This document shows, piece after piece, positions 7,592 to 16,691 of a DNA stretch of 57,417 nucleotides (position 1 is its first letter; the number at the start of each line of letters is the position of its first letter). Below the pieces are notes generated by a model. The model was not told the DNA's origin. It was given only the letters and a program-made list of their open reading frames with translations, and made no database searches. This stretch comes from Alphaproteobacteria bacterium (GTDB lineage: Bacteria; Pseudomonadota; Alphaproteobacteria; TMED109): positions 1 to 57,417 of the forward strand of contig JAJDWH010000001.1 of NCBI GenBank assembly GCA_022825705.1. Direction: 5' to 3'. The position numbers were made by a program, and so were the translations under genes.

Positions 7592-9509
7592 CGCTGGAGA
7601 AATGATCGTGGATGGTGCGGGCCACTGTCGCACTGATGCCCTCTACCTGCAGCAATTCGGCGAACGTCGCATCTCGAATCGCCCGGAGCGAGCCGAAATG
7701 CAAGATCAGCGCCCGTTTGCGGCGAGGTCCAATACCTGGCAATTGATCCAATTCCGACTGTATTCCGGCGCGCAGTCTGCGAGCTCGATGCCCTTCGATC
7801 GCGAATCGATGCGCCTCATCGCGAAGTCGTTGCAGGAAATACAGTACCGGGTCATCCGTGGCTAGCGAGATTGGGCGCTCAAAGCCAGCGTAGAAGAGCT
7901 CCCGTCCTGCATTGCGGTCCGGCCCCTTGGCGACGCCGACGACCGCAGGTCCGCTGATTCCGACTTCTGCCAGCGCCGCGACGGCGGCGCTGCGGTGACC
8001 TGCGCCTCCGTCAATCAGAAGCAGGTCCGGCCATTGCCCCTTGCTCCGGTCTGGATCCTCGCGCTGGAGCCTCTTGAAGCGCCTCACCAGTACTTCCCGC
8101 ATCATCGCGTAGTCATCACTGGGGTCGGCGTTTCGGACATTGAACCGACGATACGATGCTTTCGCAAAGCCGTCCGGTCCGGTGACGACCATTGCTCCCA
8201 CTGGGTGGGTCCCCTGTAAATGACTGTTGTCGAAGACCTCAATGCGGCGTGGCGCATGCAGTAAGCCGAAAACTTCCACCAAGGCGTCCAGCAGTTCCAG
8301 CTGATTGGAACGTTCGGAGATGCGGCGAGCCAATGCGGCTTTCGCGTTGTCCTCGCCGGCGCGCACTGCCTGTCGTTTGTCTCCCCGCTGCGGAACAAGG
8401 ATCGCAACACGCCGCCCAACCTTGATGGAAAGCGCCTCTGCCAACAGTTCCATGTCCGGCACTTTCTCGTTGAGCAGCAGGGTCGCCGGCGGTGCTTGGG
8501 TGTCATAAAACTGTGAAATGAAGGCCCCCAGCACCGTGGCAGGAGGAATCTCTTTGCCGTGCATCGGGAAATGCGTTCGATTGCCAAAGTTGCTGCCGCC
8601 GCGGAAAAAGAAAACCTGGACCGCAATCTGCCCACCCTGTTCCGCGACGGCAAAAACGTCTGCGTCGCCCACATGTTGCAAATCACCGCCGCGAGCAGTC
8701 TGAATGGTATTCAGCGCCTGAATCCGGTCTCGCAGCACCGCGGCGCGTTCGAACTCCAGGTCGGCGCTGGCACGATCCATGGCGGAGCGCAGGGATGCCT
8801 GAACTTCCTTGCCGCCGCCGCCCAGGAAACGCCTCAGATGTTCGACAAATCCGGCATATTCGGAATCTTCGACCTTCCCGACGCAAGGGGCGGAACAGCG
8901 GCGGATCTGATACTGGAGACAGGGTCGGTCACGCGCCTCAAATTCCCTATCGGTACAAGTGCGTAAGGGAAACGCGCGTTGGAGAGCGTTCAAGGTCACG
9001 TTGACAGCGCGGACAGAGGCAAACGGTCCAAAATAGTGTCCGTCCCTTCGCTTGCGTCCTCGATGTTTCAGGAGTTGTGGCCATGCATGATCGGTGCGAA
9101 GGTGGATGTAGGGATAAGACTTGTCATCCCGCAAAAGGATGTTGTATCGAGGCCGAAGCTTCTTGATTCGATTGGCCTCTAGCAACAACGCTTCGGCTTC
9201 GTGTTCCGTCACCGTGAACTCGACATGTCTGACCTGTGCGATCATCCTCCGAAGACGGATCGGCAAACGCTGGACTGACGAGTACGTGGCCACCCGGTTC
9301 CTCAGCACACGTGCCTTCCCCACGTACAGCACTTCCCGATCTGCCGCTTCCATCTGATAGACGCCGGGTCTGGCAGGGAGTGAGCGTGCCGCGGCGCGCA
9401 CCACTTCCGCTCCGATCTGCAGATCGCTTTGCCCAGCTCCATTCGGGCTGGTGCCAGATTGACCGGATGGAGCCAAGTGTTTCAAAGGACCAGATGTTCG
9501 CGGTTCCAT
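7584..9509 (-). CDS. uvrC: Excinuclease ABC subunit C
   Basis: A nucleotide-excision-repair nuclease of about 641 residues. In order it has a GIY-YIG domain (PGVYQM ... LYVGKA) for the 3' incision, a Cys cluster (CLQYQIRRCSAPC), a UVR motif (ASADLEFERAAVLRDRI), the RNase H-like 5'-nuclease domain (VFDNSHLQGTHPVGAMV, DLLLIDGGAGH) and C-terminal helix-hairpin-helix repeats (LPGIGPRRKRALILHFGS). An N-terminal tail of about 35 residues precedes the nuclease. The start is uncertain: ATG 9509 lacks a Shine-Dalgarno, while TTG 9539 has GAGGGA nearby. pgsA overlaps its end. Confidence 0.94.
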   Translation of the reverse strand: MEPRTSGPLKHLAPSGQSGTSPNGAGQSDLQIGAEVVRAAARSLPARPGVYQMEAADREVLYVGKARVLRNRVATYSSVQRLPIRLRRMIAQVRHVEFTVTEHEAEALLLEANRIKKLRPRYNILLRDDKSYPYIHLRTDHAWPQLLKHRGRKRRDGHYFGPFASVRAVNVTLNALQRAFPLRTCTDREFEARDRPCLQYQIRRCSAPCVGKVEDSEYAGFVEHLRRFLGGGGKEVQASLRSAMDRASADLEFERAAVLRDRIQALNTIQTARGGDLQHVGDADVFAVAEQGGQIAVQVFFFRGGSNFGNRTHFPMHGKEIPPATVLGAFISQFYDTQAPPATLLLNEKVPDMELLAEALSIKVGRRVAILVPQRGDKRQAVRAGEDNAKAALARRISERSNQLELLDALVEVFGLLHAPRRIEVFDNSHLQGTHPVGAMVVTGPDGFAKASYRRFNVRNADPSDDYAMMREVLVRRFKRLQREDPDRSKGQWPDLLLIDGGAGHRSAAVAALAEVGISGPAVVGVAKGPDRNAGRELFYAGFERPISLATDDPVLYFLQRLRDEAHRFAIEGHRARRLRAGIQSELDQLPGIGPRRKRALILHFGSLRAIRDATFAELLQVEGISATVARTIHDHFSSDV

Positions 9510-9539
9510 GCCTGACTTTGACTTGCCGAAAGCGGGCAA

Positions 9540-9845
9540 TCAACCGCTTCCCTCGATTTACTGCTGAACCGGCACTGTGGAAAACCTTGTGGAAAAACTC
9601 ACCGCGGCTCGCTCAATCGCTTGTGTCTAATGGATAAACTGCTTGGAAAGCGCAATTGTCAGGTATAGTTACGAGATTCTAACCGGTTGAATTACAATAC
9701 CTATTAAGTGATCCCAATTCTGGACCAAGCTGCGACTGCCGGATTGGTGTCTCTGGTTAGTTGGTCACACCACAAAACTTACCTCTTGTGAATAAAAGTC
9801 CTGCAACTACAGGTTGGTAGCGCTTGCATCTTGCACAATCAGGCT
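9540..9845. other. AT-rich gap with four DnaA-box-like repeats
   Basis: This 306-bp interval separates uvrC from folB. It is clearly more AT-rich than its flanks. It carries four same-orientation sequences close to TGTGGATAA: TGTGGAAAA at 9576-9584 and 9588-9596, AATGGATAA at 9629-9637, and TGTGAATAA at 9787-9795. A possible uvrC promoter (TTCAAC-N17-CTATAC, minus strand) lies around 9660-9690. No coding frame is convincing. Confidence 0.5.
9791..9813 (-). terminator. Weak terminator after folB
   Basis: On the minus strand a short stem (CCTGT/GCAGG, loop AGTT, at 9813-9800) is followed by ACTTTTATT. It lies 33 nt after the folB stop. The stem is only five pairs, one of them wobble, so this is tentative. 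Confidence 0.3.
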
Positions 9846-10211
9846 TCAACGAGTCTGCCGCACCCTTACTCCCAACGCGGCCACATCGGGGAGCACGTCA
9901 GGTTTTAGCACCGTGACATGGACGCTGACAGCGCCGTCAAAGCCGAGGCAACAGGTAGCCACACGGTCGGCAAGCGTCTCGACCAACTGGATATGGCCGT
10001 CTGCCGCCAGGCGTCGGACCGCCACTACCACGTCCTCGTAACTGACGACGCGCTTGAGGTCGTCGCCATGTCGATTTGGTTCGACCTCCAGTTCGACGTC
10101 GACTAGGACGCGCTGCACGCTGCTGCGTTCGTGCCGATGGACGCCAATCAGGCATTCAACTTCCAGGCCCTGGACAAGAAGCGTGCGTGAATCAGCCACG
10201 GATCGGCTCAT
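9846..10211 (-). CDS. folB: Dihydroneopterin aldolase
   Basis: A 121-residue folate-pathway enzyme that cleaves 7,8-dihydroneopterin to 6-hydroxymethyl-dihydropterin. Family features: an LEVECLIGVHRHER-type opening with the active-site region, a central VSYEDVV, a catalytic Glu in HIQLVETLADRVA, and a late VTVLKPD (catalytic Lys). The ATG at 10211 overlaps the preceding SDR gene by 20 nt; a GTG at 10199 is possible. Coupling to the SDR fits a pterin role for both. Confidence 0.88.
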   Translation of the reverse strand: MSRSVADSRTLLVQGLEVECLIGVHRHERSSVQRVLVDVELEVEPNRHGDDLKRVVSYEDVVVAVRRLAADGHIQLVETLADRVATCCLGFDGAVSVHVTVLKPDVLPDVAALGVRVRQTR

Positions 10212-10965
10212 CTGGCGCAGGGTGAAGCCAGCCAAGGTGCTGGCCTCCGTCCGGTGCAATCATCTGCCCGGTAACTGACTTCGCGCTAACCAAGTAAACC
10301 AGCGCTTCGGAAATATCTTCCGGCGACGGACCAGGTGACAACGGCAGTCGGTTGCGTGTGGCACGGAAGCCGGCCTCTCCTTCAGACTCGCTGGAAAGTG
10401 TCGGTCCGGGGCCGATGGCATTGACGCGAATTCGCGGGGCTAACTCTAGGGCAAGGATGCGGGTCGCGGCCCATAGGCCCGCTCGGCTCACGCTGTAGGA
10501 AAGGTAGTGCGGCGTCACAGTCCAAACTCTGGGGTCCAGCAGATTGACGATCAGGCCGGATGTGGAGGCAGGCAGCAGGTCTGCAAACACACGGCTAAGT
10601 ACCAAGGGAGCTCTGAGGTTTAGCTCGAGATGGTCGTCCCAGGACGTCCGAGTTCCGGTAAGCAGCGTGTCGTGGGCAAAGTGCGAAGCATTGTTGACCA
10701 AGATCGTACATGGACCAAGCTGTTGTGTCGCGGTCCGCAATAGCTGTTGCGCGGCTCCATCCGATCGCAAGTCCGCAGAGAATGCGTGAGCCACGCCTCC
10801 ACTATCTGCTATCTCCTTAACAAGTCTTGACGCCGCATTTCCGGAGCGCATGTGATGTATCGCGACCGGGTATCCAAGCCGTGCAAGCGCCCTCACCAAC
10901 GCCGCGCCAATGCGGCGGGCCCCCCCGGTTACCAGTGCCATTCCTCGCCCAGAATCGTTGCCCAC
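10192..10965 (-). CDS. SDR oxidoreductase, pteridine-reductase (FolM/PTR1) type
   Basis: A 257-residue short-chain dehydrogenase. It has the nucleotide motif TGGARRIG (the arginine-rich form seen in pteridine reductases), NNASHF after strand 4, a Y-x3 active-site segment (YLSYSVSRAG, with Ser/Arg where many SDRs have Y-x3-K), and the C-terminal DGGQHLGW typical of the PTR1/FolM group. Adjacent folB supports a role in dihydropterin or dihydromonapterin metabolism. The start is either GTG 10965, just after the uvrB stop, or ATG 10941; I report the longer form. The YxxxR in place of YxxxK deserves an alignment check. Confidence 0.75.
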   Translation of the reverse strand: MGNDSGRGMALVTGGARRIGAALVRALARLGYPVAIHHMRSGNAASRLVKEIADSGGVAHAFSADLRSDGAAQQLLRTATQQLGPCTILVNNASHFAHDTLLTGTRTSWDDHLELNLRAPLVLSRVFADLLPASTSGLIVNLLDPRVWTVTPHYLSYSVSRAGLWAATRILALELAPRIRVNAIGPGPTLSSESEGEAGFRATRNRLPLSPGPSPEDISEALVYLVSAKSVTGQMIAPDGGQHLGWLHPAPDEPIRG

Positions 10966-10966
10966 G

Positions 10967-13078
10967 TCAATGACGCCTTGAACGGGTCCGGCCGGAATTC
11001 CCGACGGTTCGCCGACGACGTGGTGGCGACCTGGGCCCTGCGCTTGGAGATAACCCCAGCTCATTATCCCGCAGCGCCTTCAGTTCATCGCGTACCAACG
11101 CAGCTTCTTCGAACTCAAGTGCAGCAGCGTGCCGATGCATCCGTTCTTCCAGTTCGGCTTCGTAAGCTTCCCTGTTGTGCCCAATGCGATGCGGAACTTC
11201 GGAGCTGATTTCTACCGTTACGTGATCCTGCTCATGAATGCTGCCCAGTACGTCAGCGATCTCCTTCCTTACGGTTTCCGCCTGAATTCCGTGAGCGCGA
11301 TTCCACTGCATCTGCAGTTCCCTGCGTCGGCGCGTTTCGTCCAATGCCCCCTTTAGCGAGTCAGTTTCCTGATCGGCGTACAGGATGACTCGTCCGTCTA
11401 TATTCCGTGCCGCTCGTCCGATCGTCTGAATGAGGGACGTGCGTGATCGCAGGAATCCTTCCTTGTCGGCATCGAGAATGGCAACCAGTGCGCACTCGGG
11501 AATGTCCAAACCCTCTCGTAAGAGGTTGATGCCAACCAGGATATCGAACACACCGCGCCGAAGGTCACGGATGATCTCAATTCGTTCCAGCGTATCGACG
11601 TCGGAGTGTAGGTAACGAACCCGGAGGCCGGCTTCTTCCAGGTACTCGGTCAGGTTTTCGGCCATGCGCTTGGTGAGGGTGGTAACAAGCACGCGGCCGC
11701 CACGTTCGGCGACGGCGCGTGCCTCACCAAGCAGGTCATCAACCTGGTTGCCTGCCGGGCGGACCTCACACTCGGGATCCACCAGACCAGTTGGCCGGAT
11801 CACCTGCTCGACCGCTTTGCCACCGGTGTGCTCGAGTTCCCATGGACCGGGCGTCGCGGACACCAGCACGGTAGCGGGCCGCATCGCATCCCATTCCTCG
11901 AATTTCAGGGGACGGTTGTCGACGCACGACGGGAGCCTGAAACCGTGAGTAGCTAGGGTGGTCTTGCGGTTAAAGTCCCCTCGAAACATCCCACGCAGCT
12001 GGGGAACCGTGACGTGGCTTTCATCCACGAACAAGATCGAGTTTTCCGGCAAGTACTCGAACAAAGTGGGTGGCGGCTCCCCGGGGCGACGCCCCGTCAG
12101 ATAGCGCGAGTAATTCTCAATGCCGGCACAGCTTCCGGTTGCTGCCATCATTTCCAGATCGAAATTGGTCCGTTCTTCCAATCGTTGACGTTCGAGCAGC
12201 TTCCCCGAGCCCTCCAGTTCCGCCAATCGCTCGGCCAGTTCAACCCGAATGCGTTCGATGGCCTGCGCAAGTGTCGGCTTCGGCGTGACGTAGTGGCTGT
12301 TTGCGTATATGCGCACCTCGTCCATCGTGGCGGTGCGTTCTCCGGTCAGTGGGTCAAACTCGGAAAGTCGCTCTACGGTCTCCCCGAAGAGATCAATCCG
12401 CCATGCACGATCTTCAAGATGAGCCGGAAAGACCTCGATCGTGTCTCCTCGAGCGCGGAACGTTCCTCGAACCAGGTTCATGTCGTTTCTGCGGTAATGC
12501 AATTCGACCAAGCGGGCGAGGAGAGCATTCCGTTCCACACGACCACCGGTCCTCAGTTCGATGATCATTCGGGTATAGGTCTCGAGCGGTCCGATTCCGT
12601 AGATGCATGAAACGCTGGCCACAATGACTACGTGGCTCTGCTCAAAAAGTGCCCGGGTCGCCGCATGGCGCATACGATCAATGTGCTCGTTGATCGAAGC
12701 GTCTTTTTCTATGTATGTGTCCGTCCGAGGGACGTAAGCTTCGGGCTGGTAGTAATCGTAGTACGAGACGAAGTACTCGACGGCGTTGCGTGGGAACAGC
12801 GATTTCATCTCGCCATACAGCTGTGCCGCTAAGGTCTTGTTGTGGGCAAGAATCAGTGCCGTGCGCTGCAACCGCTGAATGACGTGCGCCATCGTGAAGG
12901 TCTTGCCGGAACCAGTAACGCCCAGAAGTACTTGCTCGCGTTGACCCTGCGTCAGACCATCAACCAGCTCTGCGATTGCCTTCGGTTGATCTCCAGCAGG
13001 ATCCACCTCCGCGATCAGCTGGAACTTGTTGGAGATCTTCGAGGTTCGCTCCGGCACCAGTTCCGCGACCTTGTTCAC
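10967..13078 (-). CDS. uvrB: Excinuclease ABC subunit B
   Basis: A 703-residue damage-recognition helicase-like subunit. Walker A is GVTGSGKT (53-60). The damage-probing beta-hairpin region [10 protein letters not shown] follows near 106-115. DESH sits in [13 protein letters not shown], helicase motif VI in QTIGRAARN, and the C-terminal UVR motif ([17 protein letters not shown]) that docks UvrC near 650. A basic tail of about 30 residues follows. It starts at GTG 13078, overlapping the aminotransferase stop (TAGTG), so it is translated behind that gene. No LexA-type box is evident directly upstream. Confidence 0.95.
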   Translation of the reverse strand: MNKVAELVPERTSKISNKFQLIAEVDPAGDQPKAIAELVDGLTQGQREQVLLGVTGSGKTFTMAHVIQRLQRTALILAHNKTLAAQLYGEMKSLFPRNAVEYFVSYYDYYQPEAYVPRTDTYIEKDASINEHIDRMRHAATRALFEQSHVVIVASVSCIYGIGPLETYTRMIIELRTGGRVERNALLARLVELHYRRNDMNLVRGTFRARGDTIEVFPAHLEDRAWRIDLFGETVERLSEFDPLTGERTATMDEVRIYANSHYVTPKPTLAQAIERIRVELAERLAELEGSGKLLERQRLEERTNFDLEMMAATGSCAGIENYSRYLTGRRPGEPPPTLFEYLPENSILFVDESHVTVPQLRGMFRGDFNRKTTLATHGFRLPSCVDNRPLKFEEWDAMRPATVLVSATPGPWELEHTGGKAVEQVIRPTGLVDPECEVRPAGNQVDDLLGEARAVAERGGRVLVTTLTKRMAENLTEYLEEAGLRVRYLHSDVDTLERIEIIRDLRRGVFDILVGINLLREGLDIPECALVAILDADKEGFLRSRTSLIQTIGRAARNIDGRVILYADQETDSLKGALDETRRRRELQMQWNRAHGIQAETVRKEIADVLGSIHEQDHVTVEISSEVPHRIGHNREAYEAELEERMHRHAAALEFEEAALVRDELKALRDNELGLSPSAGPRSPPRRRRTVGNSGRTRSRRH

Positions 13079-14331
13079 TAGTGGTGGCCCCAGCCCTCGG
13101 CTACAGCCAGCTGGCGAATTCGTTTCATGGCCGTGCGGATCTCGTCGACGCCCGCAGCGTAACTCAAACGGATATAGCCCTCGCCCAGCGCACCGAAGCT
13201 GGTTCCAGCCACCGTTGCAATGTGCAGCTCCTCCAGCAGGCGATCCTGCAATTCCAACGCCGGGATGCCAGTGCCTTCGACGTTAGGCATGGCGTAGAAC
13301 GCGCCCTCTGGGCGAATCATCCGCAACCCGGGAAGCGTCTTGACCTCTTCGATCAACACCTCACGACGCTTGGCAAATGCGGTGACCATCGCGTCGACAT
13401 CGTCCTGGGGACCTTTCAGCGCAGCAATTGCCGCATACTGAGTTGCAGCGTTAGTGCAACTGACGGAGTTAATGTTCAATCGTACCGCGTGCTCAACAAG
13501 CGATTCTGGCCAAATCGCATATCCGATCCGCCAACCTGTCATGGCGTAGGTCTTGGACCATCCATCCAGCATGATGAGACGGTCACGCAGATGAGAGTAG
13601 CGCAGCATCGACGCAAATTCAGAGCCCGGATACACGATGCGCGAATAGATCTCGTCGGAAAGGATGGCCACATGCGGATGATCGGCAAGTCCTTCTGCAA
13701 GCCGATCGAGCACTGGAACCGGGATCACGCCTCCAGTTGGATTGGCGGGACTGTTGACAATGATCAGTCGCGTCTTCTCCGTTACTTGTCCAAGCACTTC
13801 GTCGGGGTCGAATGCGAATCCGTCCGCCTCCGCTAACGCGATCGGCACAGGTGTCGCTCCGGTAAATCGAATCGCTGATTCGTAGATAGGAAAGCCCGGG
13901 TTGGGGTACATGATTTCTCGGCCGGGCGCACCAAACATGAGAATCGCGTGCCACATGGTCACCTTGCCCCCGGGGACGATCACCACGTGGTCGGGATTCA
14001 CGTCGATTTCGCGGCGGGCGGAAATATCGGCGGCTACCGCCTCTCGAAGCGGAAGGATCCCGTTGGCTGGCGTGTACCCGTGATGGCCATCCCGCAAGGC
14101 CCCGACGGCCGCTTCGACGATATGGCCGGGAGTCCGGAAATCTGGTTGACCGATGCCTAGATTGATGACGTCTTTACCCTGCCGTTCAAGTTCGGAAGCA
14201 CGGCCTAGCACCACAAATGCGCTCTCGGTACCGAGACGCTCCATCCCGTCCATAAGTGCGAGATTCGACACGCGCCGACCCTCCGGTTCGATCGATTCCA
14301 ATTCGCCCGGCAGTATAAGTGGGGAATTCAT
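13078..14331 (-). CDS. Class I/II PLP aminotransferase
   Basis: A fold-type I aminotransferase of the aspartate/aromatic group. [12 protein letters not shown] near the N-terminus, NSPANPTGG, the Schiff-base Lys in [16 protein letters not shown], and the C-terminal Arg in YIRLSYA are all present. Substrate cannot be read from sequence. The start is uncertain: ATG 14331 gives 417 residues and ATG 14253 gives 391, closer to the family size. Neither has a clear Shine-Dalgarno. It is directly coupled to uvrB, an unusual pairing. Confidence 0.85.
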   Translation of the reverse strand: MNSPLILPGELESIEPEGRRVSNLALMDGMERLGTESAFVVLGRASELERQGKDVINLGIGQPDFRTPGHIVEAAVGALRDGHHGYTPANGILPLREAVAADISARREIDVNPDHVVIVPGGKVTMWHAILMFGAPGREIMYPNPGFPIYESAIRFTGATPVPIALAEADGFAFDPDEVLGQVTEKTRLIIVNSPANPTGGVIPVPVLDRLAEGLADHPHVAILSDEIYSRIVYPGSEFASMLRYSHLRDRLIMLDGWSKTYAMTGWRIGYAIWPESLVEHAVRLNINSVSCTNAATQYAAIAALKGPQDDVDAMVTAFAKRREVLIEEVKTLPGLRMIRPEGAFYAMPNVEGTGIPALELQDRLLEELHIATVAGTSFGALGEGYIRLSYAAGVDEIRTAMKRIRQLAVAEGWGHH

Positions 14332-14623
14332 TTTCACCGACGAGCAGGACGTGTAATCGAGTGATCCATCGCCAGTATCACCGTGCTCGAGCATCTCGGT
14401 CACCGGGTTCTTCATAATGTCAATTGGCCCAGCGCTTACCGAGCGGGATCGCCCGTCACCCACGGGCCATCGGCAGTGCAGCGTATGTCGATCCACGTGG
14501 CGAGGCGCGGTTGCTGGGGCGACAATCACGGCGGTCGAGACCGCGCCCGCCCCATCACCTCAGAAGCCTGGTTATCGACTATCCATCAAGGGTCACGCGT
14601 CCTCGGCCTCCTCGTCGAGTGTG

Positions 14624-15259
14624 TCAATCCGTCATGGTTGGCGAGTTGCTTACGAACAAGTCCGCCTTTCGAAGATCTTCCGCGGTATTGACGTTGAAAA
14701 ACGGATCCACGGACGTGATGTCCCACTCGACAACGGCAACGCGGAAATTCGAAGTGAACGCATCGATCTTTCTGACGCCGTCAGCCAAGGCCTGCTCGAG
14801 GTCAGCAAGAACAGACACCGGCCAGCACGCAACGACTGGGTGCTGGCGACCGCCGGAACCGGCAACCGAGATCGCTGCCCCCGTGGAATGGCGAGATTCG
14901 GCAAGACGAGTGACAAGGTTTGCAGGCAGAAACGGCGCATCGACGGGAACGGTTGTCACCAGTGCCGTGGGGCCGGCTTCACGCGTCGACCAGGCAAGCA
15001 CCGCGTGTATGCCTGCCAGAGGACCCGCACCTCCCTCGTCGACAAAGCTGTCTGGTACAACCGGAGAATTCAGGAATTGAAACCGCCCCGGGTCGCCGTT
15101 GGCATTGATCACGATTCGATCGACTTGAGGCATCAGGCGATCGTGGGCTCGTGCGATCATGGGACGATCGCCCACGCGGACCAATCCCTTGTCACCCCGA
15201 CCCAGGCGCCTGCCTTGCCCGCCCGCCAGCAGGGCGCCGACATGGATCATGGCGGGCAT
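14624..15259 (-). CDS. mobA: Molybdenum cofactor guanylyltransferase
   Basis: A 211-residue nucleotidyltransferase that adds GMP to Mo-molybdopterin, giving the bis-MGD form needed by formate dehydrogenase. The GTP-binding N-terminus LAGGQGRRLGRGDKGL is intact, and VPVDAPFLP carries the metal-binding Asp. FFNVNTAEDL near the end is family-typical. Its ATG overlaps the fdhD stop by one base (TAATG), so MobA and the FDH sulfurtransferase are made together. Confidence 0.93.
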   Translation of the reverse strand: MPAMIHVGALLAGGQGRRLGRGDKGLVRVGDRPMIARAHDRLMPQVDRIVINANGDPGRFQFLNSPVVPDSFVDEGGAGPLAGIHAVLAWSTREAGPTALVTTVPVDAPFLPANLVTRLAESRHSTGAAISVAGSGGRQHPVVACWPVSVLADLEQALADGVRKIDAFTSNFRVAVVEWDITSVDPFFNVNTAEDLRKADLFVSNSPTMTD

Positions 15260-16185
15260 TATTGGCGGACCGCACCCTTTCGAATGCTGGTTGGCGGATC
15301 GTCGGGCACCTTTGCCGGATCGACATCGAGAACAAGACGTTGGGTTCCTGCCAGTGCAAGGAATCGTCGGCCACGCACCCGGCCAACCAACGTCAGATTG
15401 GCCCGTTCGGCGAGCTCTACGCCCTGGGCCGTAAACCCAGATCGCGACACCAGGGCCGGGATTCTCATTTGTACCGTCTTGATGACCATTTCACTGGTAA
15501 GGCGTCCAGTCGTATAGAGCAGCATTCGAGAGGCATTGACGCGATTGATCCACAGCCAGCCGGCAATCATGTCTGCAGCGTTATGCCGACCAACATCTTC
15601 GACATACAGCAGCACTCGTTCTCCGTCGCAGAGTGCACAGCCGTGAATCGCGCCAGACTTGAGATACAGAGATGGCTGCAGGGTGATTTTTCGGCTAAGG
15701 GAATACAGCGTGGACGTCCGAAACCGGACATCCGGGTCCAGTTCGGTGTCTTCAAAACTCTCCATTACCTGCCCGAAGATCGTCCCCACCGCGCAGCCGG
15801 ATGTGCGGATGCGATGACGCATCATGTCTTCGTAATCAGTCGTACGTTCGGTCCGAACAATCACCGCCTCACCTTCTTCGTCGTAGTCCACCGAGTTGAT
15901 GGTGTCATCCCGGCGGAGCATCGCCTGATTCACGAGGTACCCAACGGCTAGGAGTTCAGGATGGTCACCGACGGTCATGGCCGTCACGATTTCCTGGTCG
16001 TTGAGGAAGATAGTCAACGGTCGCTCCGCAACCACGTATGCCGTCACTCGTCGGCCTTCGTGATCGATTCCTGAGACCTCTCGTGTCAGGTTCGGATCGT
16101 CAGGACTGGGAGCGATCAAGAACTCCCCGGACAGGTCCTGGCCAGAGCATTTCGGTAGTTCGGTCACGTGACGCTCTTCAGGCAT
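15259..16185 (-). CDS. fdhD: Formate dehydrogenase accessory sulfurtransferase FdhD
   Basis: A 308-residue protein that passes sulfur (from IscS) to the bis-MGD of formate dehydrogenase. Family landmarks: DHPELLAVGYL, EDVGRHNAADMIAGW, TTGRLTSEMV, and AERANLTLVG near the end. The canonical CxxC of E. coli FdhD (TGCGVCG) appears here as SGCAVGT, with only the first Cys (C131). A separate CxxC occurs at C183/C186 in IHGCALC. The gene lies between the DUF6494-like gene and mobA, about 6 kb from the fdh operon. Confidence 0.93.
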   Translation of the reverse strand: MPEERHVTELPKCSGQDLSGEFLIAPSPDDPNLTREVSGIDHEGRRVTAYVVAERPLTIFLNDQEIVTAMTVGDHPELLAVGYLVNQAMLRRDDTINSVDYDEEGEAVIVRTERTTDYEDMMRHRIRTSGCAVGTIFGQVMESFEDTELDPDVRFRTSTLYSLSRKITLQPSLYLKSGAIHGCALCDGERVLLYVEDVGRHNAADMIAGWLWINRVNASRMLLYTTGRLTSEMVIKTVQMRIPALVSRSGFTAQGVELAERANLTLVGRVRGRRFLALAGTQRLVLDVDPAKVPDDPPTSIRKGAVRQ

Positions 16186-16190
16186 GTGAC

Positions 16191-16394
16191 TTAGGAAGAC
16201 TGGATAACGGCATTGAGTTCGAATCGGAAATCAATTTCCGGAATGTGGATCTCGGCAGTTGCCTTAAGGGGGCTGTCGGGCAGCCGCTGGCCGCTAGCGG
16301 CCGCACGAATGGCGGTCTCGATTTCGCGCTGGGCGTTGACACCAAGCGTCTTCAGAAAACGACGCAGGCTCCGATTGAGTGTTTCTTCATCCAT
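16191..16394 (-). CDS. Small DUF6494-like protein
   Basis: A 67-residue protein beginning MDEETLNRSLRRFLKTLGVN, with QREIETAI and a C-terminal beta-like HIPEIDFRFELNAVIQ. From memory this matches the DUF6494 family of small proteins, which has no known function. The frame extends to 16517, but AAGGAG placed 7 nt before the ATG at 16394 decides the start. It is the first gene of a unit with fdhD and mobA, which hints at a link to molybdoenzyme maturation. Confidence 0.7.
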   Translation of the reverse strand: MDEETLNRSLRRFLKTLGVNAQREIETAIRAAASGQRLPDSPLKATAEIHIPEIDFRFELNAVIQSS

Positions 16395-16485
16395 GTCGAT
16401 CTCCTTTCCGCCATGGTGGCGGAATCCATCCAATACGTGCAAGATACATTTTGCTCGTACTGAACCAACTTGCTGGAGAATGCTA

Positions 16486-16611
16486 ATGAAGGCATTTCTG
16501 GTGGCTTTGTTCGCCACGGGCGCGATAGCTGTTCTTACTGCAATGACGTTGCCGAGCTGGGCGGACTGTTACGGTCAGGACGCGCGGGTCGGCACAGACG
16601 TACGCTTGTAG
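16486..16611 (+). CDS. Small secreted peptide (41 residues)
   Basis: A GGAG is set 7 nt before an ATG, followed by a clear signal peptide: MKAFLVALFATGAIAVLTAM with a likely cleavage after SWA (LPSWA|DC). The mature part is only about 15 residues (DCYGQDARVGTDVRL) with one Cys. It lies in the gap between the divergent DUF6494-like gene and the oncoming channel gene. Alphaproteobacteria carry many tiny exported proteins of this layout, but I cannot name a family. Confidence 0.5.
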   Translation: MKAFLVALFATGAIAVLTAMTLPSWADCYGQDARVGTDVRL

Positions 16612-16691
16612 GCACCGCTAAGCGTCTCGGCATGGGCCCGACTGGGCTGCAGGCCTGTGCTACTTTCCGCGTATCCCCTCCCCCGGTGCAG

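Noticed and set aside
9540..9845. Replication origin, from the AT-rich gap with DnaA-like boxes
   Set aside because: Genes on both sides run leftward, so there is no switch of coding strand. No origin-linked genes (dnaA, hemE, parAB) are near, and the boxes are imperfect.
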